Positions 26,190 through 36,065 of a stretch of 64,000 nt of DNA are shown one piece after another. The position numbers and the translations under genes were made by a program. This stretch comes from Bacillus sp. AFS088145 (GTDB lineage Bacteria > Bacillota > Bacilli > Bacillales > Bacillaceae_G), in NCBI RefSeq assembly GCF_002564465.1, contig NZ_NUUX01000013.1, forward strand, positions 132,466 through 196,465, read 5' to 3'. A model generated the notes under the pieces. That model saw only the letters and a list, made by a program, of their open reading frames with translations, was not told the DNA's origin and ran no database searches. Positions within the stretch are counted from its first letter, which is position 1; each line of letters starts with the position of its first letter.

Positions 26190-26223
26190 AAGCCCAACCT
26201 TTGATAAACAAAAGTTTGGGCTT
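26190..26223. terminator. Bidirectional terminator between the MFS and giant protease genes
   Basis: AAGCCCAACCTTTG pairs with CAAAAGTTTGGGCTT around a 5-base loop, with A-rich sequence on the left. It serves the MFS gene from the left and the giant protease gene (stop at 26235) from the right. Confidence 0.8.
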
Positions 26224-26234
26224 GATTCTAATTT

Positions 26235-29200
26235 CTACTTAAGTTTTATAGTACGTTTAACTGAACTACTTTTATTTCCAGCTTTATCAACTGCGTAAAT
26301 AGTAAGTGTAAGTGTAAGTGTACCTTTCGCTTGTTTTGGTAATTTCAATCCAAATGTACCTTTGCTTGTTACATTTGCTTTTCCAACAATTTTATTCCCA
26401 ACTGACACAATAATACTTGTATATGCTTCTGCTTTACCTTCAATCGTTATTTCATTTTTCGTACTTGCAACCAAACGTGAGATAACTGGTGCAGTTGGTG
26501 CTGTTCGATCTAACACGGTTGTTTTAGATGAAGCACTTTGATTTCCTGCTTGATCAATGGCAACAACTGTTAGAGCTGTTCCCGCTTTTTGTTTGCTTAC
26601 TTTAATACGATAGATACCTTTAGTATCCGCTTTTCCAGTTGCAATTACTTTATTCTGAACAATAACTTTAATAGATGCATTTGCTTCTGTTGTACCAGTT
26701 ACGTAAGTATCATTGTCATCGATCACGTTAATCTTCGGTGCAGTTGGTGCTGTTTTATCTATTACTACAATTGTTGTAATTTCACTTTGATTTCCATCTG
26801 AATCTTGTGCAGTTACACGTAATGTTGTTCCTGCTCTTTGTGGACTAATTTGTACTACGTATTTTCCATCTGAATTCGCTTTTCCTGATGCAATTAACTT
26901 ATCTTGAACTTTAATAAGAATCGTTGCATTTGCCTCTGCTGTTCCTGAAATTGTCTTATCATTGTCATCAATTACGTTAATTTTTGGTACATTTGGTGCT
27001 GTTCGATCTAATACGATAATCGATGTAGTTACACTTTGGAATCCACTAGAATCTTGTGCAATTACCTGTAATACTGTTCTTGCTTTTTGTGGACTAATGA
27101 CAACCGCATATTTCCCTTGTGCATCAGCTTTCCCTGTTGCAATTACTTTATCTTGAACTTTAATAAATATAGTCGCATTTGCTTCTGCTGTACCAGTTAT
27201 TTTTGTATCGTTATCATCGATTGCATCGATTTTCGGTGCAGTCGGTGCTGTACCATCAACTACTGTTATCGATACATTTAGTTGATTTCCATCAGCATCT
27301 TGTGCAGTTACTTGTAATACTGTTCCTGCTTTTTGCGGACTAATATGAACGACAAATTTACCTTCTGAATTTGCTTTACCTGTTCCAATTAATATACCTT
27401 GTACTTTAATAAGAATTGTTGCATTTGCCTCTGATATACCAGTAAATGCAGTATCATTATCATCGATTGAATTAACGACTAATACATTCGGAGCTGTACG
27501 ATCTAAAATTGTAATCGATGAAATATCACTTTGATTTCCATCAGCATCTTGTGCAGTTACTTGTAATTCCGTTCCAGCTTTTTGCGGGCTAATTAGAAGG
27601 ACATATTTCCCTTCTGAATTCGCTTTTCCTGTTGCAATTACTTTATCTTGAGCTTTCACAAGAATCGTTGCATTTGCCTCTGCTGTTCCAGAAATGGCCG
27701 TATCATTATCATCAATCACGTCTATTTTTGGTGCGTTTGGTGCTGTACGATCTAATACTACTATTGATGAAATGTCACTTTCATTTCCATTTGAATCTTG
27801 AGCAGTTACATGTAACGTTGTTCCTGCTGTTTGTAAACTAATTTGAATTGCATATTTTCCTTCTGAATTTGCAATACCTGTTGCAATTACTTTATCTTGG
27901 GCTTTCACAAGAATCGTTGCATTTGCCTCTGCTGTTCCAGAAATTGTCGTATCATTGTCATCAATCACGTCTATTTTTGGTGCATTTGGAGCCGTACGGT
28001 CAATAACTGTTGTCGTTTCAATTACTTGATTGCCTGCTTGACCTTCAATAATGATTGTTAATTCTGTCCCCGCTTTTTGTGGGTTAATTTCGACTTCATA
28101 TGTGCCATCTTCTTTTGCTTTTCCTGTACCTACTACTTGATCATTATTTTTCACAGTAATACTTGCATTCGCCTCAGTTAAACCTGAAATGACTTTGTCA
28201 TTGTCATCTACTGTATGGAGACTTAAAACTGTTAGATTAAATTCTTGAGTAATTTTCGCCTCACCTTTAGAAATTGTTGCTGTCAATGTTACTTTTTGAT
28301 TACCCTTCTCAGAATTTGGTCGTCTTACCGTACCATCTTCATTAATGATGAAAGGATCACTTGAAGACCATTTAATTGTCGTATCATTTGAACCTTTAGT
28401 CGGTAAATTCAAACTAGAAGTAACTAAATTTTGATCAGTATTGTTTTTCTTGATCAATTTCCAAACGACCGATGCTTTAGCTGCTTGAACTGCTGGTTCA
28501 TCATTCGTGTCTTTACTTCTAACATAAAAACCAAATGATTTCGCTAGTCCTGCTGTGCCAAGTCTTATAATTGCAGTCACTTGTACATACTGATTTTGTT
28601 CTGGTATTGTCACTTTTCCATCATTTGCTATGATTTCTGGATTATCAGATAACCAAGTGATCGATACTCCGTCGTTTCCGATAGTTGATGGGAACGATAG
28701 GTCATGAGTGACTTCCATATCTGATGAATTTTCACCAAGTACATTTTTCATCTCAAGTGAATTATAAACTCTCAGTACTTTTGTTCTATCTGCATTTTCA
28801 TTATCCTTTAAAACAGTTAAATTAAACGTTTTATATGTTGTTCCGCTGTTTCTTGTTATTTTTGCTACCAACTTTACATGTGCATCTTCTTCATCGAACA
28901 ACGGTGGATATACTGTACCTTGATTTGTAATATGCTTTGTATCGTCAGAAGTCCACGTTATTAGTGAACCATTGGATCCTCTTGTTGGTAATGATAAATT
29001 TTGAGATACATTCTCTTGATCAGTGTTTGCTGCACGGATTACATCCCATTTAATAAATGAAGCATCTTCATCAACTGCTAATGAGTCATCTGGAGTTTTT
29101 GCTTTTACTGTAACATTAAACGTCTTTACAGAAGTTGCCCCACCTACAGTTGCCGTCGCAGTTAGTGTAATATCCGTATCATTATTCGCTCGATAAACCT

Positions 29201-32200
29201 TACCTTCGTTTGTTAGTACAGTCTCATCACTGCTTGTCCAACTAATATGTGCTTTATTACTTTCATCAACAAAAGGTAATGCCAAATTCGATTTCACTTC
29301 AGTTTGTTGTACGTTTTCGCCTTTAATCAAGTCCCAATTTAATTTGTTTGCAGCATTTATTGCTAGTGGTTGATCAGGACTTTCTGCTGCTCCAAGACGG
29401 TAGACTACGACATTAAATACTAAAGGATGATTTCCTGTTAATGGGTGACTTGGATTCGAACCTATTGTGCTTCCTCCATCGATTTCAAACAAGTTCGGCC
29501 CTGGTTTTAGTTCTCCAGTATTCATACTGAATGGTTTGACACCTGGCTCTTGTTCATATCCAGCTGGGATGTCTGTAGAAGTTAATGGGTTGTCATAAAC
29601 ATTGTCTCTCCATTCAGACTGCTCATCAAATAAGTTTTTGTAAACATCCCTAAGTCCACTAAAACCTCGGTTCCAATCAACCCATGATGCATAAAACTTA
29701 TCTTGATGTGCCGTAACCGTTCCTTTTACAGTAAACGATGAATCATAAGTGAAAAATGTTGCAGTGCCTGTTGCATCAATGATTGCATCGTCAAATTTCA
29801 CTTTTGGTATATACGAATTTTTGTATACTGGTAATTGAACTGTAGTCTCGTGACCTAAATAGTCAATCATTGTTACTGGGAACGTACTTTTCCCCTCAGG
29901 AATACTACCTGGATCATTGTAGCCAACAAGAGAATTAAAGGCATACACGTCACCTATTGGCATGTCCCAACTTGGTATTGCATTCGGATAATAAGGAGTG
30001 TCAGCTTTTCTTTGCTGATTTCCAACTAATAAGATTGGTGCTAAATCTGGATTAGCTGAGTACGTTTTATTGTTACCATACGGCGTAACAATGTAACCAT
30101 GAACGCCTGGATCGAACCCTTCCGAAACATATATTCCGTCTCGGGGAATATCTAAAAATTTGATCTCTGTATTTCGACTCGTATCTTTATACGGAACAAC
30201 TTTAATTGGAAGTTCTGTAGTAGTTGTATCATTCTTAACTGTCACTTTATCTGTAGCTACAGTTACATCAAATGTCAGTGTACTTGTATTCTCCAATGTA
30301 TCTGTCGTTGTAAGGACAATCTTATGGTCTCCATTTTCTAACACAACTGGATAGCGGAACGTTTTTGGAGTTGGATCAAACGTTACGATACTACCCATTG
30401 ATTTTTTGGAACCACCATCAACAGCAACTTCAACTTTATAGCCTCTTGAATTCGCTACCGTATCTTTCACTGTTGTATTTAGCATTAGAGCGACATGATC
30501 TCCGCTATTTTCTACATATGCACTCATATTAGACGCATTTAATGAAATAGTCGGTGCAACTGTGTCAACAGCCGTCTCGATTCCAACTGCTGGTATGTCT
30601 GGATCATTCCACTTTTCACCTTCAGCTAAAACGACAAATTTCACTGCATAGTCACCAGCAGGCAGGTCATTTGGAACATTAAAATGTCCATTAATTGCAT
30701 ATTCACTATATTCACCATGTAAAGGTGTTTCCGTCATATATTGGTTAAGGTCAAGATCAACAGGTTCTCCAACAACCGTGCTGTTATCGTAATAATTTTT
30801 CAAAATGACTGCTTGGATTTTTTTCACGACATTCTTTCGTCCTACCGCTTTAAAATTCAAGTTAAACTCGTCACCAGGCTTTACATCAGCAGCCCAATAC
30901 ATACTTGGTACATTATCGTTTAAAGTTGCAGTTTGTAAATCGATCCAAACGTGATTACTAGTTTTATTCACGATGACAGTTTGCTCTTTGCCTAAATTAC
31001 CAACTTTATCTATCGGCGCAATATTAATAATATTTAGTCCTTCGTTTAGACCATAGACTTTCAATTCATACGTTCCATCATCATTTTGTTTCACGTCTTC
31101 ACGATAGTTAGTATACGGCTCACTTCCATTAACTGCTAAGTACACATTACCATCTACACCACCAGCATCTCCATCATCCATTGTCCATCGTACTGTATAA
31201 GAATCTTCATTCGTCACTTCAGGATGCGATGTTTCATCATAATCTGCTGATCGTTTCATATTTAAAGTCGGTGCTGTCGTATCTTTATACATTGGTATAT
31301 AAACAGTCGGTTGCGGTTTTGCATTTGGTGCATCCGCCGTTGCTGTTACTGCAAAGTAATACTGTCCATCTTGAACAGTAATTCCTTGATTAGTTGAATT
31401 CCAAATCCAATCCCCTGAAATTTGAACAGGAGGGGTACCCGAATACGGATCTGATTTAACTAGCCATTCATCATCTGATAAATGAGTAACAAGATTATGG
31501 TTTTTATCGACAACATCAATTTTTAAGTTTCGTGCATTTCGTAATAAAGCAAGAGCTGGTAGTGGGTTCATACCAGGACCATAAGCATAATACTTGTCAC
31601 CTAAAGCAAGTTGTTCTGGGGTATGTGGTTCACCGAATATCTCGTTATATCCGAAATAGAAAGGACCCGTTTGAATTCCCATTTGTGTACCTAGACCTGA
31701 TTTCGTCCACACATCTGTTGTTTCTTTTGTATCAACGATGTTTGGTTCATCCCATTTTCCATAAAACCCATTATATGGAACGTTTAATGTTGGTTGTTTT
31801 GAATCCGTCGGTGTTAAATAAATATAGCCCTCTACAAACGTGTTTTTCAACGTAGAATCTGCTAAAGATAATGTAACATTCACTCGTTTCGTTGAGTTTG
31901 CAGGGATTGTAATTTCATTTAAATCAAATGATAATTTTGCATCTTCCAAATATCGACTACGAATATTATCAGAATTCGTTTTAAGCGAGTCCTTTAAAAC
32001 ATCTGTCATGACATTTCCATTTAATTTATACGTAACTGCCTGATTTGAAAGATTTTGAGCAACTAATGTAAATGTTGACGATTTACCAATTTCTTTTAAA
32101 CTAATACTTCCAGTACCAGTCGTACCTGTTACGACAACAGGAGATTTCACAGCAAGATCCGGTCGAATCATTCCCGCGCCTTGTCTTCTTGGTTGATATT

Positions 32201-34382
32201 CAGTCATATAATCAATACGGTCAACCGAATTGTTTGCATTTACATAATCTCTTTTTGCCGGAATTGATGTATTCATTATTAAATTCTTCGTTAATTGAGC
32301 AAAAGCTCTTGTACCTGGTTTATATCCTTTATCTATTAAAGCTTGCATAACATCTGCTACTGCGCCGGTTACATATGGAGCCGCCATCGATGTTCCATCT
32401 TCGCTCTCATAAGCATTGTGCTTACTAGTATCTGCTGTTCTTACAGAAGAAACAATCGCATGTCCAGGAGCCATTACTTCAGGTTTTAACAATAAGTCAC
32501 TTGTTGTTCCCCAAGATGTAAAATCAGTAGGCTGTCCTGAATTCGATTCAGCAAAGGCCGATCCTAATTTTTCATCTGTAATTTTGAATTTGATAGTTGG
32601 AATACCACCACCAAAAACAGGAACTTGATCCAATACTTCTTGTAATGCCATTCCATCTTCATAACTTATAAACGAAAAAGGAATCGTTCCAAATCCTTGA
32701 GGATCCGGAGCAGCACTATCAGGAGATGAGTTATAAACGATAACGCCTGCAGCACCTGCCTGCTTGGCATTTGCTACCTTCTCAGCAAAGCTAATTGTTC
32801 CACGCTTAATTAATACGATATTATTTTTAACCTTATTCTTTAATTGAGTAGTGTAGTCAGTCAGTAATCCAGGAAGATCATTTCCATCAATATCCTTTCC
32901 TAGAGGAACTAGTACATATTCTTTATCCTTGTTTGCTGTCCAATTCCAATCATCTAGTCCTTCTCCAGAAATGCTGTGTCCAACACCTGTATTAAGGAAT
33001 TGATAAGTGTGTTTTGATACGAAATTATTTGCTGCTGCAACTGTAAATGAATCTGGATAAACACCAGGATTTCCAATTTTATTTAAATCAGGGGTTTGTC
33101 CTAATTTTATTGTTTCTCCCATTCCACCTGATCGATCTGAATAGGCATTCGATGCATTTCCTGCCGCAACAACGACAACATGCCCTTCATCCGTTGCATT
33201 TCGAATTGCAATTCCTAATGGATCATTTGGGTCTCTTGTATCAAATGAAGAGGATGAACCTAAACTCATGTTAATAACGTCTGCTCCAAGTGATGAAGCA
33301 TGGTCAATCCCTTTTATAATGTCTTCTGTTAACGCTCCTGCTTGATGGTCAGAAAACACTTTTTCTGCAATAATTTGAGCTTCTGGTGCGACACCTTGTA
33401 TGACGGGACCAGAACCTGCTGCGATACCAGCTACGTGAACACCGTGTGAGCTTGTAGCATTATTTGGATCTTCTACACGTGGAATGATGTCATCATTTTG
33501 ATCAGCCCAGTTGTAACCATCTACTACTTTAAGAGAAGTTGTCCCGTCTGGACGAATAAATTTCCCCTTTTTAATTCTAGCCTTACTCATATCTGTAGGA
33601 TCTGGAAAAGCTTCATGAGTATAATCCACTCCGGTATCAACAATCGCGATGACCATTCCTTCTCCTTTATAACCAATAGGTTTCCCTAGTGTTGAGCCAT
33701 TCCACAGATTTTTAATCCCTGTTAGATCATGTTGTTGATTAACTGCAGGCGCATATATTTGTTGTAATGTAACTGATTTAACATCTGGTAATGATTTAAT
33801 ATCATCTATATCTTCATACTTAATATGATCAATACTAAAACCTTTAAAAATGTTCTCATATTCATGTTTAAATTGTAATTTACTACTGCTCTTGGATTTA
33901 CCTCCAGAGAGTTTGTTCATTATTTCGGTTTTTTGCGTTTCGATATCATTATTGACACGATCCTTAGCATCACTTAAAGAAAGTTGATTAATTCCAACAT
34001 TATCCGATGCAGTCATTTCAGAAACTGTTTCACCTTTAAGCTGAACAATAACAGAAACTTCCTCATCAGGCTTATGCACTGCAAAATCTGATAGATTCTC
34101 TTTATTTGCAAATTTATTTTCTTTATCTTTTTTAGCCGCAGCCTCAATACTTTTCATACCCTCTTCTTTGAATCTTTCAATCTCATCTTTTGATAAACTG
34201 TTTGAACTTTGTTTATCTTTGCTATTAGTAACAAATATACTTGGTTTTGGAGCTGCTTCACTTAAAAGTGCTGGGTTTTGAGGCTTATTTTCCTCAGCTA
34301 ATACATATGTCATGTTTGACATGACAAGACCAAAAATTGACAAATACGACACTCTTTTGACAAAACTTTTTCTAAACTTCAT
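26235..34382 (-). CDS. Giant secreted S8 (subtilisin) protease with Ig-like repeat tail, 2715 residues
   Basis: The start at 34382 is chosen for AGGGGGGAG 5 bases upstream; a longer frame lacks a site. Signal peptide ~1-30 (cut near YVLA/EE), I9-like propeptide ~100-210, subtilase domain with Asp249 (IVDTGVD), His313 (SSHGVHVAG) and Ser665 (DGTSMAAP), PA insert ~440-600, Fn3-like domains, then long beta-rich parts (~900-1670). Residues ~1670-2055 hold four aBig_2-like repeats (WDLIKGEN-type start, ISWTSSDETVLTNEGKV). Residues ~2055-2715 hold eight tandem Ig repeats of ~82 residues (DDNDTTISGTAEANATI, AGNQ or DGNQ). It ends directly in a repeat, with no LPXTG, S-layer, dockerin or membrane anchor, so it is either free or held by its repeats. 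It probably degrades large extracellular proteins. Confidence 0.92.
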   Translation of the reverse strand: MKFRKSFVKRVSYLSIFGLVMSNMTYVLAEENKPQNPALLSEAAPKPSIFVTNSKDKQSSNSLSKDEIERFKEEGMKSIEAAAKKDKENKFANKENLSDFAVHKPDEEVSVIVQLKGETVSEMTASDNVGINQLSLSDAKDRVNNDIETQKTEIMNKLSGGKSKSSSKLQFKHEYENIFKGFSIDHIKYEDIDDIKSLPDVKSVTLQQIYAPAVNQQHDLTGIKNLWNGSTLGKPIGYKGEGMVIAIVDTGVDYTHEAFPDPTDMSKARIKKGKFIRPDGTTSLKVVDGYNWADQNDDIIPRVEDPNNATSSHGVHVAGIAAGSGPVIQGVAPEAQIIAEKVFSDHQAGALTEDIIKGIDHASSLGADVINMSLGSSSSFDTRDPNDPLGIAIRNATDEGHVVVVAAGNASNAYSDRSGGMGETIKLGQTPDLNKIGNPGVYPDSFTVAAANNFVSKHTYQFLNTGVGHSISGEGLDDWNWTANKDKEYVLVPLGKDIDGNDLPGLLTDYTTQLKNKVKNNIVLIKRGTISFAEKVANAKQAGAAGVIVYNSSPDSAAPDPQGFGTIPFSFISYEDGMALQEVLDQVPVFGGGIPTIKFKITDEKLGSAFAESNSGQPTDFTSWGTTSDLLLKPEVMAPGHAIVSSVRTADTSKHNAYESEDGTSMAAPYVTGAVADVMQALIDKGYKPGTRAFAQLTKNLIMNTSIPAKRDYVNANNSVDRIDYMTEYQPRRQGAGMIRPDLAVKSPVVVTGTTGTGSISLKEIGKSSTFTLVAQNLSNQAVTYKLNGNVMTDVLKDSLKTNSDNIRSRYLEDAKLSFDLNEITIPANSTKRVNVTLSLADSTLKNTFVEGYIYLTPTDSKQPTLNVPYNGFYGKWDEPNIVDTKETTDVWTKSGLGTQMGIQTGPFYFGYNEIFGEPHTPEQLALGDKYYAYGPGMNPLPALALLRNARNLKIDVVDKNHNLVTHLSDDEWLVKSDPYSGTPPVQISGDWIWNSTNQGITVQDGQYYFAVTATADAPNAKPQPTVYIPMYKDTTAPTLNMKRSADYDETSHPEVTNEDSYTVRWTMDDGDAGGVDGNVYLAVNGSEPYTNYREDVKQNDDGTYELKVYGLNEGLNIINIAPIDKVGNLGKEQTVIVNKTSNHVWIDLQTATLNDNVPSMYWAADVKPGDEFNLNFKAVGRKNVVKKIQAVILKNYYDNSTVVGEPVDLDLNQYMTETPLHGEYSEYAINGHFNVPNDLPAGDYAVKFVVLAEGEKWNDPDIPAVGIETAVDTVAPTISLNASNMSAYVENSGDHVALMLNTTVKDTVANSRGYKVEVAVDGGSKKSMGSIVTFDPTPKTFRYPVVLENGDHKIVLTTTDTLENTSTLTFDVTVATDKVTVKNDTTTTELPIKVVPYKDTSRNTEIKFLDIPRDGIYVSEGFDPGVHGYIVTPYGNNKTYSANPDLAPILLVGNQQRKADTPYYPNAIPSWDMPIGDVYAFNSLVGYNDPGSIPEGKSTFPVTMIDYLGHETTVQLPVYKNSYIPKVKFDDAIIDATGTATFFTYDSSFTVKGTVTAHQDKFYASWVDWNRGFSGLRDVYKNLFDEQSEWRDNVYDNPLTSTDIPAGYEQEPGVKPFSMNTGELKPGPNLFEIDGGSTIGSNPSHPLTGNHPLVFNVVVYRLGAAESPDQPLAINAANKLNWDLIKGENVQQTEVKSNLALPFVDESNKAHISWTSSDETVLTNEGKVYRANNDTDITLTATATVGGATSVKTFNVTVKAKTPDDSLAVDEDASFIKWDVIRAANTDQENVSQNLSLPTRGSNGSLITWTSDDTKHITNQGTVYPPLFDEEDAHVKLVAKITRNSGTTYKTFNLTVLKDNENADRTKVLRVYNSLEMKNVLGENSSDMEVTHDLSFPSTIGNDGVSITWLSDNPEIIANDGKVTIPEQNQYVQVTAIIRLGTAGLAKSFGFYVRSKDTNDEPAVQAAKASVVWKLIKKNNTDQNLVTSSLNLPTKGSNDTTIKWSSSDPFIINEDGTVRRPNSEKGNQKVTLTATISKGEAKITQEFNLTVLSLHTVDDNDKVISGLTEANASITVKNNDQVVGTGKAKEDGTYEVEINPQKAGTELTIIIEGQAGNQVIETTTVIDRTAPNAPKIDVIDDNDTTISGTAEANATILVKAQDKVIATGIANSEGKYAIQISLQTAGTTLHVTAQDSNGNESDISSIVVLDRTAPNAPKIDVIDDNDTAISGTAEANATILVKAQDKVIATGKANSEGKYVLLISPQKAGTELQVTAQDADGNQSDISSITILDRTAPNVLVVNSIDDNDTAFTGISEANATILIKVQGILIGTGKANSEGKFVVHISPQKAGTVLQVTAQDADGNQLNVSITVVDGTAPTAPKIDAIDDNDTKITGTAEANATIFIKVQDKVIATGKADAQGKYAVVISPQKARTVLQVIAQDSSGFQSVTTSIIVLDRTAPNVPKINVIDDNDKTISGTAEANATILIKVQDKLIASGKANSDGKYVVQISPQRAGTTLRVTAQDSDGNQSEITTIVVIDKTAPTAPKINVIDDNDTYVTGTTEANASIKVIVQNKVIATGKADTKGIYRIKVSKQKAGTALTVVAIDQAGNQSASSKTTVLDRTAPTAPVISRLVASTKNEITIEGKAEAYTSIIVSVGNKIVGKANVTSKGTFGLKLPKQAKGTLTLTLTIYAVDKAGNKSSSVKRTIKLK
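26238..28215 (-). repeat. Eight tandem ~246-bp repeats encoding Ig-like domains
   Basis: The 3' part of the giant protease gene repeats a unit of about 246 bp, seen from recurring TCATTATCATCGAT, TTGCATTTGCCTCTGC and ACTTTATCTTG blocks. Inner copies are closest to each other; the first and last are more diverged. Such arrays can gain or lose units by slippage or recombination, and can be misassembled. Confidence 0.85.
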
Positions 34383-34519
34383 TTTTCTCCCCCCTTGACT
34401 GAGCATTTTTTTGTGAATTGCACATGCTCAATCTATTTCTATTGTGTAAATTTAATTGTTAAGAATTTTCTTAATAGTTAAATTTATATTTACAATTGTA
34501 CTTAAGCTTGCATTTACAG

Positions 34520-34534
34520 TAAATTGGGGGAATC
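34520..34534. promoter_or_regulatory. G-tract motif, proximal copy before the giant protease
   Basis: AGTAAATTGGGGGAAT (34518-34533) recurs exactly before the protease at 40190 (40505-40520). A second G5 motif lies 159 bases further upstream (34682-34696). The stretch 34383-34763 is otherwise free of genes and very AT-rich. The function is unknown; it is a candidate operator or RNA leader element. Confidence 0.45.
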
Positions 34535-34681
34535 AACATATGATTAATCGTAATTTTTGATAAAAATCGACATTTTTTTCAGTTTTTCACCATCGATATT
34601 GAATAAAAAAGGAATATATTAAGTGAAATATTAACAATTTGACCTAATTTTCATTTTAAAAGAATAAAAATAATTTTCACA

Positions 34682-34696
34682 CTTGGGGGAATTATG
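34682..34696. promoter_or_regulatory. G-tract motif, distal copy before the giant protease
   Basis: CTTGGGGGAATTATG, matching the distal TCTGGGGGAAAT at 40688 before the other protease. It partners the proximal copy at 34520. Confidence 0.35.
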
Positions 34697-34763
34697 ATTT
34701 TCTATAACTCCAATGGTTGGTTATTACAAGCATGTTTTATTACTAACTTAAAAACAATAAAAA

Positions 34764-34795
34764 AAGAAAAAACCCTATATTTAAAGGATTTTTCC
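34764..34795 (-). terminator. Terminator of the LysR gene at 34888
   Basis: AAAAACCCT and AGGATTTTT form an imperfect hairpin, and the minus strand continues into a long T-rich run. It lies about 90 bases past the LysR stop. Confidence 0.55.
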
Positions 34796-34887
34796 CTAAA
34801 ATTTGTTCTTAATAAAGATTAGTTTCTAAATTAAAACTAGAATATTTTATTTGTAAAAAATTACCTATTTCTTTTTCGATTAATCGA

Positions 34888-35802
34888 TTATTTAAAACTC
34901 ATATCGATCTCCGATTTTATTAATTTCATAAACTCCTTTTCACAACTATTAGCATGTTTTTTTTGTGATTTAGTCAAACATAACAAGATATCGTCATGTC
35001 CAAAATTTACTAAGTCAATTGATACAATATTACCATTTATTACATGTGGATGGTTTTTGAGCGCAAAATCCGGAGTTAGTGTGATTGCTATATTTTGATT
35101 AATTGTTTCTACGATAAAATGTGCATCATTTGCAGTAAATAGTAAGTTGATCTCCTTTAAGTTGTTAAAATGTCTTGCAATGTACTCCCTTAAAAAAACC
35201 GAATCATAAAGTACAAAGCTTTGATTATGTAGCTCTACCGGTGTAATCTTTTCATAAAATGCTAATGGGGAATGTTTACTTACAAACAATTTCATCTTAC
35301 CTTTTAATAAGATATCAAAATCTAAATCATCAATTGTATTAATCAGACTATTTTCCAAAGCAATCAGACCAATATCAATCGTTCTTTGTTGTATTTGGTC
35401 AAGTATTCTTCGTGTATCATCTTGTGAAATCGTTAATTCAATATTCGGAAAGACTTCTTTAAAAATGGATACCGGTTTTAACATTAATTCCATAAAGGAA
35501 CCAATTGCAGCCACTCTCAGCTTACCCGTATCCAAAAAAGTATTCTTCCTAGATTTATCCTTTAATTCCTGAAATTTTGATAACACTTCAAATGATAGTT
35601 TAATAATTTGTTTTCCTTCATAAGTTGGAACTGGTCCTTGTCCTCTTTGACGGTCAAATAGTTTAAACCCTAGTTCATTCTCAATATTTGTAATGGCTTG
35701 ACTGATACCTGATTGAGTTACATTTAAGTTTTGTGCTGCTATTGATATTGAACCAGTTTTTGCTACCTCTACAATATATTCTAGATGCACTGGATTCATC
35801 AT
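34888..35802 (-). CDS. LysR-family transcriptional regulator between two protease genes
   Basis: 304 residues. The HTH is at ~1-62 (AAQNLNVTQSGISQAITNIE) and the effector domain at ~90-298. AGAGGG lies 4 bases before the first ATG and 7 before the second. It sits between the giant protease and an S8-dockerin gene, all on the minus strand but separated by terminators. Control of one or both proteases is a reasonable guess; nothing in the sequence proves it. Confidence 0.88.
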   Translation of the reverse strand: MMNPVHLEYIVEVAKTGSISIAAQNLNVTQSGISQAITNIENELGFKLFDRQRGQGPVPTYEGKQIIKLSFEVLSKFQELKDKSRKNTFLDTGKLRVAAIGSFMELMLKPVSIFKEVFPNIELTISQDDTRRILDQIQQRTIDIGLIALENSLINTIDDLDFDILLKGKMKLFVSKHSPLAFYEKITPVELHNQSFVLYDSVFLREYIARHFNNLKEINLLFTANDAHFIVETINQNIAITLTPDFALKNHPHVINGNIVSIDLVNFGHDDILLCLTKSQKKHANSCEKEFMKLIKSEIDMSFK

Positions 35803-35874
35803 ACTTCCCTCTTTTCAATAAATTACAATTTTATTCATTTTACTATAGAAAGATTTTTAACTAAACCATGTTGT

Positions 35875-35892
35875 AAATAATAATCATTATTT
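35875..35892. promoter_or_regulatory. 18-bp dyad upstream of the LysR gene
   Basis: AAATAATAATCATTATTT is symmetrical in 8 of 9 pairs and lies 73 bases before the LysR start. It may be an autoregulatory site, but AT-rich palindromes arise easily in such DNA. Confidence 0.35.
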
Positions 35893-35943
35893 GACTGTGA
35901 TCATAGAACAAGTTGTTCAAGTTGCGGTAAAAGTGATAATGAG

Positions 35944-35980
35944 AAAACGAGTCTATAGAAATAATTCTAAGACTCGTTTT
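35944..35980 (-). terminator. Terminator of the third S8-dockerin gene
   Basis: AAAACGAGTCT and AGACTCGTTTT are perfect 11-bp arms around a 15-base loop, about 85 bases past the stop at 36066. Confidence 0.75.
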
Positions 35981-36065
35981 CGTTTTCGTTTTCATTTTTC
36001 TTTATTAATTCATTTGTATAATCTTTTTTAGTATTCCTAACAAAGAAGAATTCAATTTTAACTAT

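Noticed and set aside
26238-28215. Regular repeats that could suggest a CRISPR array
   Set aside because: The repeat unit is ~246 bp, lies in frame within a protease gene and encodes Ig-like domains; no short direct repeats with unique spacers were found here or elsewhere in the window.
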